Shown here one piece after another: positions 1 to 6,489 of a stretch of 7,821 nt of DNA (positions are counted from its first letter, which is position 1; each line of letters starts with the position of its first letter). The notes under the pieces were generated by a model. The model worked only from the letters and a program-made list of their open reading frames with translations. It was not told the origin of the DNA and searched no databases. Source of the DNA: Actinomycetota bacterium. Its GTDB lineage: Bacteria; Actinomycetota; Acidimicrobiia; IMCC26256; BP-133. The stretch is taken from contig JAUZEX010000487.1 of NCBI GenBank assembly GCA_030838815.1, forward strand, positions 1-7,821, read 5' to 3'. The translations under genes and the position numbers were made by a program.

Positions 1-326
1 AGTCCGACACCGGTGACGCGACAGAGATCGTCGACCGGGAGGCCCGCAGCCACCGGCGCGTGGCCACGACCGCCTTCGCCGTCATCTTCGTCGCCGAATG
101 GGGCGACCTGACCCAGATCCTGGTCGCCAACCTCGCCGCCCACTACCACGCCGCCCTGAGCGTCGGCGTCGGCTCGGCCCTCGCCCTGTGGGCCGTGGCC
201 GGCATCGGCGTCGTCGGCGGTCAGGGCGTCCTGCGCGTCATGCCGGTGGCGACGATGCACCGCATCAGCGCCGCACTGCTCACGCTCCTGGCGCTGTTCG
301 CCACCTGGTCGGCGCTGCGGGGCTGA
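1..326 (+). CDS. GDT1/TMEM165-family (UPF0016) membrane cation transporter, 3' part
   Basis: This is the C-terminal part of an integral membrane protein; the reading frame is open from base 3 and ends at TGA 324-326, so about 107 residues are visible. The diagnostic feature is the motif EWGDLTQ, matching the E-x-G-D-x-T/S signature that occurs twice in GDT1/TMEM165 proteins; this would be the second copy. Around it are three hydrophobic segments (AFAVIFVAEWGD, a long Ala/Val/Gly stretch, and a C-terminal Leu/Ala helix), fitting the second three-helix half of the family. A short charged loop (EIVDREARSHRR) precedes the motif, as expected for the central hydrophilic linker. Known members exchange Mn2+ or Ca2+ for protons across the membrane; the metal cannot be told from this fragment. 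The usual K/R after GD is Leu here. The ATG-less start means the true start lies upstream of the window; an internal GTG at 60 is not a credible start. Confidence 0.85.
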   Translation, partial: SDTGDATEIVDREARSHRRVATTAFAVIFVAEWGDLTQILVANLAAHYHAALSVGVGSALALWAVAGIGVVGGQGVLRVMPVATMHRISAALLTLLALFATWSALRG

Positions 327-327
327 C

Positions 328-843
328 TCAGCTGCCCAACGCCTCCACGGTGATCTTGTCCATGTCGTAGACGTGGCGGCCGCCGTGCTTGTCGCCGGGC
401 ACGATCAGGCCGGGGCGTTCGAGGCGCTTGCCGTTCTCCTCCACGGTCACGAGGATCGGCTTGTCGGCGAAGTCCGGGTCCATCTCACCCCACGAGATCG
501 CCGTCGCATAGCCGTCCGTCCCATGGACCAGGACTGCGTAGCGGAGGGCATCGCGCTTCTTCTTCTGGTCGAACTTCGGCTTGGCCCTCTGGAGCAGGTC
601 CAGGAGGAGCACGCCCGTCCCCTTGATGCTCTTCTGCATGCCCTCGCCCACGAAGCTGACCTCCTGCGTCTGCTGCGGCAGGGTCGCCAGCCCGGCGACA
701 CTCCAGGTCCGGGGCTCGGCGATGGCGCCGCTCAGCCGGACGTCACCGGCCGTGGCCGCGCCCGCCCGGCTCTTGCCGCCACAACCGGCCGGCAGCACAC
801 CGAGGGCCGCGATCAGGATCCACGCCGCCGACTTCGTTCTCAT
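328..843 (-). CDS. Exported protein with sulfite-oxidase/molybdopterin-domain-like fold
   Basis: A 171-residue protein with an N-terminal signal (MRTKSAAW then a hydrophobic stretch to VLPAGC). Cys21 follows L-P-A-G, so it looks like a lipoprotein, but Pro at -3 is atypical for a lipobox. The mature part resembles the oxidoreductase molybdopterin-binding domain (SUOX fold): an opening strand 'VRLSGAIAEPRTWSV', the middle 'GTDGYATAISWGEMDPDF', and a closing 'LIVPGDKHGGRHVYDMDKITV', where the G-D-K-x-G-G-R pattern is typical. The position where true sulfite oxidases carry the molybdenum-ligating Cys (around 'EVSFVGEG') has no Cys, so redox catalysis is doubtful and a binding or structural role is possible. 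The start is supported by GGAGG at 851-855, 7 nt from the ATG. Its stop is one base from the convergent transporter's stop. The substrate is unknown. Confidence 0.75.
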   Translation of the reverse strand: MRTKSAAWILIAALGVLPAGCGGKSRAGAATAGDVRLSGAIAEPRTWSVAGLATLPQQTQEVSFVGEGMQKSIKGTGVLLLDLLQRAKPKFDQKKKRDALRYAVLVHGTDGYATAISWGEMDPDFADKPILVTVEENGKRLERPGLIVPGDKHGGRHVYDMDKITVEALGS

Positions 844-950
844 CGAGCCACCTCCAGGATTCGCGGACGGGAAACCGTACCTCCGACCGGCGTGCGGAAG
901 CTTTGCCCGGTTTCTCCGCCAGGAACTGGCAGAAATCTCTCATCCGGGTC

Positions 951-991
951 TCAAACGGCCTTCAAGAAACCATCAACGCGAAAGGGATCAA
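951..991 (+). promoter_or_regulatory. Phased TCAA motifs upstream of the NHL gene
   Basis: TCAA occurs at 951, 962 and 973, exactly 11 bp apart, and again at 988 (15 bp further). The stretch is less GC-rich than its surroundings and lies 95-135 bp before the secreted-protein start at 1086, in the divergent intergenic region shared with the exported protein gene. Direct repeats with an 11-bp period are typical of OmpR/PhoB-family response-regulator sites, but the core does not match the actinobacterial PHO box. It may be an operator or chance. Confidence 0.25.
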
Positions 992-995
992 GCGC

Positions 996-1005
996 CTCCG
1001 CGGAG
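996..1005. repeat. 10-bp palindrome CTCCGCGGAG
   Basis: A perfect 10-bp palindrome sits directly after the phased TCAA motifs and about 80 bp before the secreted-protein start. A GC-only palindrome of this length is not rare in such DNA; it could be part of an operator. No protein can be assigned to it. Confidence 0.2.
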
Positions 1006-1025
1006 TAGTCCCGGGTCGACAGCTC

Positions 1026-1045
1026 CCGGCCGCCCTGACGGCCGG
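1026..1045 (+). other. Small hairpin in the 5' leader of the NHL gene
   Basis: CCGGCCG (1026-1032) and CGGCCGG (1039-1045) form a perfect 7-bp stem around a 6-base loop. It lies 28 bases before the AGGAGG ribosome binding site, so it would fall in the leader of the message. It may stabilise the RNA or be incidental in GC-rich sequence. Confidence 0.3.
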
Positions 1046-1072
1046 TCACGGCCACGTCTGCCTCACACCCCC

Positions 1073-1078
1073 AGGAGG
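1073..1078 (+). promoter_or_regulatory. Ribosome binding site AGGAGG that fixes the start at 1086
   Basis: A perfect AGGAGG lies 7 bases before ATG 1086. It decides between this start and an ATG at 903 in the same frame. The signal peptide begins only from 1086, and the 61 extra codons from 903 have no recognisable homology or leader character. Confidence 0.9.
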
Positions 1079-1085
1079 AGCCCCA

Positions 1086-3260
1086 ATGTTCCGACAGTCA
1101 GACACGCGGCGGCGGGTCCTACCGGCCCGCCGGGGCCTCGCCACCGTGGTCGCCGGCCTCATGGCCGCCGGCACCGGCGTGGGAGTCCTCACCGCGGCCC
1201 GGGCGGCCACCCCGACCGGGCCGGCAGGCAACATCGTCACGGTGGCCGGCAACATGCAGAACTTCCAGCAGTACGGCTACTCCGGCGACGGCGGGCCGGC
1301 CACCGCCGCCCAGCTCTACAACCCCCGGGCCATCGGCTTCGCGCCGAACGGCGATGTCTACGTCGCCGACGCCCTCAACGAGCGGATCCGCAAGATCGAC
1401 GCCGGCGGCGTCATCTCGACCTTCGCCGGGAGCGGCCCGTCCGACTCCGGCGGCACGCTGCAGAACGGCGCCACACCGACCGGCGCCAACGGCGACGGCG
1501 GCCCGGCCACGGCCGCGGTGTTCAACCAGCCCCATGGAGTGGCCGTCGACTCCAAGGGCAACGTCTACGTCGCCGACAGCAACAACCAGCGCATCCGCAA
1601 GATCGACACCGGCGGGACGATCACGACCATCGCCGGGACGGGCGACCCCAAGGCTCCGCCCTGCGCCACCAAGGCGGCGTCCTGCGACGCGGCGGGCTCG
1701 GGGCTCAAGTTCCCGAAGTCGATGTTCATGGCGCCCGGCGACAAGCTCTACGTCGCCGACTCCGGCAACAACATGATCCGGCGCCTCGACCTGGCGGCCA
1801 ACCCGGTGACCATCACCACCGTGGCCGGCAACTCCCAGTCGAAGCGCTACGGCGGCGACGGGGGCCGGGCCACGGACGCCCAGCTCAACACGCCCGAGGG
1901 CGTGGGGGTCGACTCCGCCGGCAACATCTATATCTCCGACAGCGGCAACAACCTCGTCCGCAAGGTCGACGCCAACGGCGCGATCTCGACCATCGCCGGT
2001 GACGTCACCGCCGCCACCAACGCCGCCAACGCCAAGCAGCCCCTCGGGCCGAGTGACTCGGCCGGCGACGGCGGCCCGGCCACCTCCGCCCACCTCGACG
2101 GCCCCCGAGGGATCGCTGTCGACGGGCTCGGCAACGTCTTCGTGGCTCAGCAGTCGGGCGACCCCGCCACTGACACGACCGGGGCCCGGGTCCGCCGGAT
2201 CGACCCGTCGGGCACCATCACCACCATCGCCGGCGACGGCAAGTCCAGCGGCCGGGGCCGGGTGGCCGGCGACCCGGGGCCGGTACCGGCCTCGCAGGCC
2301 GAGTTCAACACCATGCACGACCTGGCCGTCGACTCCGCCGGGAACCTGTGGATCGCCGACAGCAAGAACAACCTCGTCCGGGTGGTCTTCGACCCGGCCC
2401 ACGCCGCGGCCGTCGACCCGGGGGCGGCGCCCCCGCCCGCCTCGACGCCGCCGGCCGGTTCTCCGCCGCCCGGCGCCACCGCCAACGGCGCGCCCACCAA
2501 GTCGGGCTACTGGATGCTCGGGGCCGAGGGCAAGATCTTCCCCTTCGGTGACGCCAAGTCGATGGGTGACCCCAGCGCCGCGATGCCCGCCGACACGAAG
2601 GCCACCCGCCTCGAGCCGACGCCCACCGCGGCCGGCTACTGGGTGCTCAACGAAGCGGGCAGCGTCTACGCCTACGGCGACGCCCCCGCCCTCGGTGGGG
2701 TGAACGCCGGTGACCTCGGGGCCCACGAGAAGGCCACCAGCCTTTCGGCCACCCCGTCCGGCAAGGGCTACTGGATCTTCACCACCAAAGGCCGGGTCTT
2801 CCCCTTCGGCGACGCCGCCTCGTTCGGCGACCTGTCCAAGGTGAACCTCAACGGGGCCGTCCAGAGCTCGATCGCCACCCCCTCCGGGAAGGGCTACTTC
2901 ATGGTCGCCTCCGACGGCGGCGTGTTCGCCTTCGGCGACGCCATCTTCCGGGGTTCGATGGGCGCCGTGAAGCTCAACCAGCCGGTCCAGTCGCTGGTCC
3001 CGACGCGGGACGGGGTGGGCTACTGGCTGGTCGCCTCCGACGGCGGCATCTTCGCCTTCGGCAACGCCCCCTTCCGGGGGTCGATGGGCGACAAGAAGCT
3101 CAACAAGCCGGTGGTGGGCATGGTCCGCTACGGGGCCGGCTACCTGATGGTGGCGGCGGACGGCGGAATCTTCTCCTTCTCCGATCGGCCGTTCGTCGGC
3201 TCGCTGGGTGACAACCCGCCGAGCAAGCCCATCGTCTTCGCCGCCACCCTGGACTCCTAG
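1086..3260 (+). CDS. Secreted protein: six NHL repeats plus six GYW repeats
   Basis: A 724-residue exported protein. Residues 1-40 are a signal peptide ending ARA|AT; T-R-R-R-V-L at 7-12 is close to a twin-arginine motif, so Tat export is possible. Six NHL-type blades follow, starting near residues 64, 134, 205, 254, 327 and 406, with hallmarks such as 'GDGGPATAA', 'GVAVDSKGNVYVADS', 'RIRKID' and 'TIAG'; six blades would close one beta-propeller. Cys193 and Cys200 lie in an insertion before blade 3 and may form a disulfide. A Pro/Ala-rich linker (about 440-472) leads to six ~42-residue repeats starting at residues 474, 517, 561, 603, 645 and 685, each beginning GYW/GYF/GYL and containing an [F/Y]xFGDA-type turn, probably a second propeller. 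There is no LPXTG, C-terminal membrane segment or enzyme motif, so the protein appears released or non-covalently wall-bound. NHL propellers usually bind proteins or glycans; the ligand is unknown. The start is set by AGGAGG 7 bases upstream. Confidence 0.85.
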   Translation: MFRQSDTRRRVLPARRGLATVVAGLMAAGTGVGVLTAARAATPTGPAGNIVTVAGNMQNFQQYGYSGDGGPATAAQLYNPRAIGFAPNGDVYVADALNERIRKIDAGGVISTFAGSGPSDSGGTLQNGATPTGANGDGGPATAAVFNQPHGVAVDSKGNVYVADSNNQRIRKIDTGGTITTIAGTGDPKAPPCATKAASCDAAGSGLKFPKSMFMAPGDKLYVADSGNNMIRRLDLAANPVTITTVAGNSQSKRYGGDGGRATDAQLNTPEGVGVDSAGNIYISDSGNNLVRKVDANGAISTIAGDVTAATNAANAKQPLGPSDSAGDGGPATSAHLDGPRGIAVDGLGNVFVAQQSGDPATDTTGARVRRIDPSGTITTIAGDGKSSGRGRVAGDPGPVPASQAEFNTMHDLAVDSAGNLWIADSKNNLVRVVFDPAHAAAVDPGAAPPPASTPPAGSPPPGATANGAPTKSGYWMLGAEGKIFPFGDAKSMGDPSAAMPADTKATRLEPTPTAAGYWVLNEAGSVYAYGDAPALGGVNAGDLGAHEKATSLSATPSGKGYWIFTTKGRVFPFGDAASFGDLSKVNLNGAVQSSIATPSGKGYFMVASDGGVFAFGDAIFRGSMGAVKLNQPVQSLVPTRDGVGYWLVASDGGIFAFGNAPFRGSMGDKKLNKPVVGMVRYGAGYLMVAADGGIFSFSDRPFVGSLGDNPPSKPIVFAATLDS
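2505..3257 (+). repeat. Six tandem GYW protein repeats (126-bp period)
   Basis: Repeat units begin at 2505, 2634, 2766, 2892, 3018 and 3138, giving lengths of 43, 44, 42, 42 and 40 codons before the last. The later units share GY[W/F/L]xVA, S/ADGG, F[A/S]F and LNxPV signatures; the first two are the most divergent (GAEGKIF, NEAGSVY). The same repeat family occurs in the next gene. The pattern is common in secreted proteins of Acidimicrobiia and relatives, from memory, without an assigned function. Confidence 0.85.
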
Positions 3261-3271
3261 ACCACCCAACC

Positions 3272-3312
3272 GAGGGTCCCGACCCCGGGGTTCTCCCCGG
3301 GGCGGGGCCCTC
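3272..3312 (+). terminator. Very strong hairpin, likely terminator or intercistronic stem
   Basis: GAGGGTCCCG (3272-3281) pairs with CGGGGCCCTC (3303-3312) with one G-U pair, and CCCCGGGG (3283-3290) pairs with CCCCGGGG (3295-3302) around the loop TTCT; a single bulged A at 3282 interrupts the 18-bp stem. It begins 12 bases after the stop of the NHL gene. The following bases (CGTCTCTTCG) are pyrimidine-rich but not a U-run, as is common for actinobacterial terminators. Only 38 bases separate it from the next ATG, so it could instead be a processing or stability element inside an operon. Confidence 0.7.
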
Positions 3313-3350
3313 CGTCTCTTCGCCACACCTGGCCGGCCCACGGAGGATCG

Positions 3351-5435
3351 ATGCCCGTACGTACCCTGCGCCAGCGCCGCCCGGTCCGGGGCCGGTTCGC
3401 TCTCCTCCTGTCGGCCGTCCTGGTGGCCGGCGTCGTCAGCTTCGCCGGGTCGGTGACGGGTCCGGCCCAGGCCACCGACGGGCGCGCCGCGGCGGCTGGC
3501 ACCGCCGCCGCGGCGTCCCCGTCGGGCTGCTGGCTCGTGGCGTCCGACGGCGGCATCTTCGCTTTCGGTGACGCCAAGTTCTACGGCTCCACCGGCGCCA
3601 TCAAACTCAACCAGCCCATCACCGGCATGGCCGCCACGCCCTCCGGCGCCGGCTACTGGCTCGTCGCCTCCGACGGCGGCATCTTCTCCTTCGGCGACGC
3701 CGCCTTCCACGGCTCCACCGGCGCCATCAAGCTGAACCAGCCCATCGCCGGCATGGCCGCCACGCCGAGCGGGGCGGGCTACTGGCTGACCGCTTCCGAC
3801 GGCGGGATCTTCTCCTTCGGCGACGCCGCCTTCCACGGCGCGGCGCCGTCCCGTCCCACGGCGAAGGGCCCCAGGACGGTGACGGCCATGGTTCCGAGCC
3901 CGACCGGCGGCGGCTACTGGCAGGCGGCCACCTCCGGGGAGCTCCTGGCCTTCGGCGACGCCGCCGACCTCGGAAGCGTGGCCAACCTGACCCGGCCCAT
4001 CGTCGGCCTGGCCGCTCTGGCGAACCCCGCCCGGGCGTCCGGGGCGCCGTCGTTCCCGCCCGGGGCGGCGCCGCCGACCACCCCGCCCCCGGGGCCGGTC
4101 GGGCCTCCCACCACCGGGCCTCCGTCGACGACCCCGGCCAAGACCTTCTCGTCGGCCGCCATCCCGTCGTGGGGCACCCCGGCCGACCCGGCCAAAGCCG
4201 GATACGCCGAGCTGGTCGTGTCCGTGGCCGAGTACGGCAACCGGGCCTTCGTGAGCGGTGAGTTCACGGGTCTGGTCGACCAGACCGGCGCGGCGGTGAA
4301 CGCCGCCACGCCATACCTCCTGGAACTCGACCCGACCACCGGCCAGCCGATCCCCGGGTCGACGTTCACCGCCACCGCCAACCCCGACGGCCCCGTCCTG
4401 GCCCTGCTGCCGGCCCCCGCCCAGCACCGGCTCTACGTGGCCGGGAAGTTCAACCACATCGGCGGCCAGACCGCCCACCGCCTGGCGGCCCTGAACCTCG
4501 ACACCGGCGCCCTCGACCCGTCCTTCAGCCCGCCGGATCCCAATGCCTACATCACCGCCCTCGCCGTCTCGGCGGGCCGGCTCTACTTCGGCGGCGCCTT
4601 CACCACCCTGACCGCCGCCACCGGCCCGGTCGACCGGCCCGGGGTGGCCGCCGTCGACGCCGCCTCCGGCGCTCTGGTCGACAGCTTCGCTCCGCCCTTG
4701 AACTACGGAGGGATCTTCGAGACGCACACCGGAAAGCCCGTCGAGGACACGGCCGGCACCCACAACCCCGGCGTGGTGCAAGGCCTGGCCATCCCGTCCG
4801 ACGGGAAATCGGTGCTGGTCGGCGGCAGCTTCCTCCATCTCGGGACGGCGCCGGCCGACGACCCGAACCATCAGCGCGGCGGCCTGGTGTCGCTCGACAC
4901 CGCCACCGGCCAGCTGACCCCCTGGCAGCCCGTCCACAAGCGGCCCGTCTTCGCCCTCACGGTCTGGCCGGGCGACGGGCGGACCGTCTTCGCCGCCGCC
5001 GGCGGCGCCGGCGGGGTCGTCGAGGCCTACCAGCCGGGCGGGAAGAGCACCAATCCGGCCTGGACCGGCCACGTCGACGGCGACGCCACCGGCGTGGCCG
5101 CCACCGCCACCCGGGTCTACCTCGTCGGCCACTACGACCACGAGGTGCCCAACGCCAGCGACCCCTGCCTCAAGCTCAGCCCGCAGCCGCCCGACGGTCA
5201 CATGGGGGTCAGCTGCCCCAACGGGGACCCGCACCGGCATCTGGCCGCCTTCGACGCCCAGACCGGCAACACGGACGCCTCGTTCACGGCCCAGGCCGAC
5301 ACCAACGAGGGGCCCGACGTCGCCTTCGCCGGGCGGTACCTCTACGTGGGGGGCAACTTCCGCAAGGTGAGCGACACCCCGGGCGCCAACTACCGGGCCC
5401 AGCCCGGCCTGGCCATCTACCCGGCGGCGAGCTGA
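3351..5435 (+). CDS. Secreted protein: four GYW repeats plus delta-60-like propeller
   Basis: A 694-residue exported protein. Residues 1-41 form a Sec-type signal (arginine-rich start, hydrophobic core 'FALLLSAVLVAGVVSF', cleavage near AQA|TD). Four GYW repeats start at residues 59, 101, 143 and 188; the first has GCW instead of GYW. A Pro/Thr-rich linker spans about 226-265. The C-terminal part (about 266-694) has recurrent strand pairs of the delta-60/DUF5122 kind: FVSGEF (300), YVAGKF, YFGGAF, LVGGSF, FAAAGG, YLVGHY and YVGGNF (about 664), with 'LAALNLDTGALDPSF'-type strands between, so about seven blades. Cys606 and Cys622 may pair. No anchor or catalytic motif is seen. GGAGG 4 bases before the ATG supports the start. 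It follows the NHL/GYW gene by 90 bp and shares its repeat family, so the two probably work together at the cell surface; the role is unknown. Confidence 0.85.
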   Translation: MPVRTLRQRRPVRGRFALLLSAVLVAGVVSFAGSVTGPAQATDGRAAAAGTAAAASPSGCWLVASDGGIFAFGDAKFYGSTGAIKLNQPITGMAATPSGAGYWLVASDGGIFSFGDAAFHGSTGAIKLNQPIAGMAATPSGAGYWLTASDGGIFSFGDAAFHGAAPSRPTAKGPRTVTAMVPSPTGGGYWQAATSGELLAFGDAADLGSVANLTRPIVGLAALANPARASGAPSFPPGAAPPTTPPPGPVGPPTTGPPSTTPAKTFSSAAIPSWGTPADPAKAGYAELVVSVAEYGNRAFVSGEFTGLVDQTGAAVNAATPYLLELDPTTGQPIPGSTFTATANPDGPVLALLPAPAQHRLYVAGKFNHIGGQTAHRLAALNLDTGALDPSFSPPDPNAYITALAVSAGRLYFGGAFTTLTAATGPVDRPGVAAVDAASGALVDSFAPPLNYGGIFETHTGKPVEDTAGTHNPGVVQGLAIPSDGKSVLVGGSFLHLGTAPADDPNHQRGGLVSLDTATGQLTPWQPVHKRPVFALTVWPGDGRTVFAAAGGAGGVVEAYQPGGKSTNPAWTGHVDGDATGVAATATRVYLVGHYDHEVPNASDPCLKLSPQPPDGHMGVSCPNGDPHRHLAAFDAQTGNTDASFTAQADTNEGPDVAFAGRYLYVGGNFRKVSDTPGANYRAQPGLAIYPAAS
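3525..3839 (+). repeat. Tandem 126-bp repeat encoding GYW units
   Basis: Units 3525-3650 and 3651-3776 align without gaps over 126 bases; by hand I count about 18 differences (about 86% identity). A third copy from 3777 matches unit 2 at all but about 5 of its first 63 bases, then diverges after FHGA. This DNA-level similarity is higher than between most units of the upstream gene and suggests recent duplication or gene conversion within the array. Confidence 0.85.
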
Positions 5436-5441
5436 AAACCT

Positions 5442-6206
5442 CTAGGCCAGGCCCAGGGCCGGAAGCAGCTCCTTGTAGGAGGAGATCACCACGTCGCCCG
5501 AGGGACCCTGGTCGGGCTCGTCCTCGAAGACAGAGGTGATCCGGACGGCCCGCATCCCGAGGGCCTGGGCGCCGGCGACATCGGTGCGGCGGCGGTCTCC
5601 GACATGGACGCAACGGCCCGGCTCGAACCCGCCGAGGCCGGCCAGAGCGTGCTGGAAGATCCGGGGGTGGGGCTTGTAGACGCCGACCTCGTCGGAGAAC
5701 GACCAGTGGTCGAAGTACTCGAGCAGGCCGTGGCGCTCCAGATGGCGGAGGAGGACGGGCGAGGGCGTGAAGCCGACGTCGCAGATGATCCCCAGCCGAA
5801 TGTCCCGCTCCGAGAGAGCGGCGAGCGCGTCGGCCACGCCGTCGACGAGCATGAGGTCGGCGCCCTGGCCCTGACCGGCGAAGGCGTCGAGCAGTCGGTC
5901 CCGAACCCCGGCGACGGCAGAGCCGGCGAAAGCCTGCTCGACCGCGTCGCACATGGAATGGGCGGCGTCGACGCCGCTCAGCTGCCGGTTGGCCCGCCAG
6001 GCGTCGTTCCAGCCGAGCCAGGCGGCGTCGTACCCCGCCTCGAGGACGGGCAGTACAACGCCGGCGCTCCCCACGCCGGCGTCGACCAGCACCTGGCTCA
6101 TGGCCTCCAGACGACGGCCCCGCAGGTAACCGCCCGGTGGCTCACAACAGAGGGTGTTCCAGTAGTCGAAGGTCACGGCCGCGGGGGCCGCCCCTTCGCC
6201 CGACAA
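5442..6206 (-). CDS. HAD-superfamily hydrolase
   Basis: A 254-residue cytosolic protein of the haloacid-dehalogenase-like superfamily. Motif I is FDYWNTL with nucleophile Asp14; motif II lies at 'GIICDVG' (139-145); motif III is Lys178 in VYKPHPRIF; motif IV is GDRRRTD with Asp204 and Asp209. The helical cap lies between motifs I and II (about 25-115). The Mg2+-binding and nucleophile residues are kept, but the acid/base Asp two residues after Asp14 is Trp, and the motif II Ser/Thr seems replaced by Cys142, so the reaction may not be a standard phosphatase one. The substrate is unknown. The start given is TTG at 6206, 3 bases after the bldC stop, implying coupling; a GTG at 6176 (Val11), just before the first strand, is an alternative, and neither has a good ribosome binding site. 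The end is 6 bp from the convergent secreted-protein gene. Confidence 0.85.
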   Translation of the reverse strand: MSGEGAAPAAVTFDYWNTLCCEPPGGYLRGRRLEAMSQVLVDAGVGSAGVVLPVLEAGYDAAWLGWNDAWRANRQLSGVDAAHSMCDAVEQAFAGSAVAGVRDRLLDAFAGQGQGADLMLVDGVADALAALSERDIRLGIICDVGFTPSPVLLRHLERHGLLEYFDHWSFSDEVGVYKPHPRIFQHALAGLGGFEPGRCVHVGDRRRTDVAGAQALGMRAVRITSVFEDEPDQGPSGDVVISSYKELLPALGLA

Positions 6207-6209
6207 CGG

Positions 6210-6410
6210 TTAGAGCCCCGTCTCGCTCTCGACCTGCTCCAGGTAGCGCATGATCTCGATGGCCCGGAAGCGGCGGTGGCCGCCGAGGGTCCGGATCGCG
6301 GAGATCTTGCCGGCCCTGGCCCAGCGGGTGACGGTCTTGGGGTTGACCCGGAACATCTCGGCCACCTCAGACGGCGTCAGGAGGGCATCGGGGTCGGTAC
6401 GGTCTTGCAT
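6210..6410 (-). CDS. bldC: BldC-family MerR-like DNA-binding regulator
   Basis: A 66-residue single-domain protein (MQDRTDPDALLTPSEV...), almost entirely a winged helix-turn-helix of the MerR/excisionase type. It has LLTPSEVAEMFRVNPKTVTRW, then ARAGKI and RTLGGHRRF, which are the BldC signature; from memory Streptomyces BldC begins MTARTPDAEPLLTPAEV and has 68 residues. It lacks the coiled-coil dimerisation and effector domain of full MerR proteins. In Streptomyces BldC binds direct repeats cooperatively and delays differentiation; in an organism of unknown life cycle its targets cannot be inferred. An ATG at 6416 would add two residues, but the ribosome binding site favours 6410. The HAD gene follows by 3 bp, so they are likely one operon; a branched-chain dehydrogenase diverges on the other side. 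Confidence 0.93.
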   Translation of the reverse strand: MQDRTDPDALLTPSEVAEMFRVNPKTVTRWARAGKISAIRTLGGHRRFRAIEIMRYLEQVESETGL

Positions 6411-6416
6411 TGACAT

Positions 6417-6424
6417 TCCTCTCT
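6417..6424 (-). promoter_or_regulatory. Ribosome binding site AGAGAGGA for bldC
   Basis: On the minus strand AGAGAGGA directly abuts ATG 6416 (no spacer) but lies 6 bases before ATG 6410. This spacing favours 6410 as the start, giving MQDRTDPD rather than MSMQDRTDPD. Confidence 0.7.
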
Positions 6425-6489
6425 CGACGGTTCTACTGGCCCGTAGCGCAGAGCCACGAGGGGGAGCCGGTGTCCGCTTCGTCCCCGAG

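Noticed and set aside
373..1008. Plus-strand open frame opposite the exported molybdopterin-like protein
   Set aside because: The minus-strand product has a signal, recognisable domain motifs and a good ribosome binding site; the plus-strand translation is compositionally biased with no recognisable domain.
940..1010. Possible c-di-GMP or c-di-AMP riboswitch before the secreted-protein gene
   Set aside because: A GCGAAAGGG piece with a following GCGCCTCCGCGG vaguely recalls the GEMM motif, but the conserved core and pairing partners are missing. A covariance-model search of 844-1085 would settle it.
903..1085. N-terminal extension of the NHL-repeat protein from ATG 903
   Set aside because: It has no ribosome binding site comparable to AGGAGG at 1073 and would bury the signal peptide 61 residues inside the protein.
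1119..5240. A 1373-codon open frame on the minus strand spanning both secreted-protein genes
   Set aside because: It is antisense to two genes with clear signal peptides, NHL, GYW and delta-60 repeats. Its low-complexity Gly/Arg/Glu-rich repeats (EGEDAAVGG) mirror the GYW DNA repeats, and lack of stops is expected in such GC-rich DNA.
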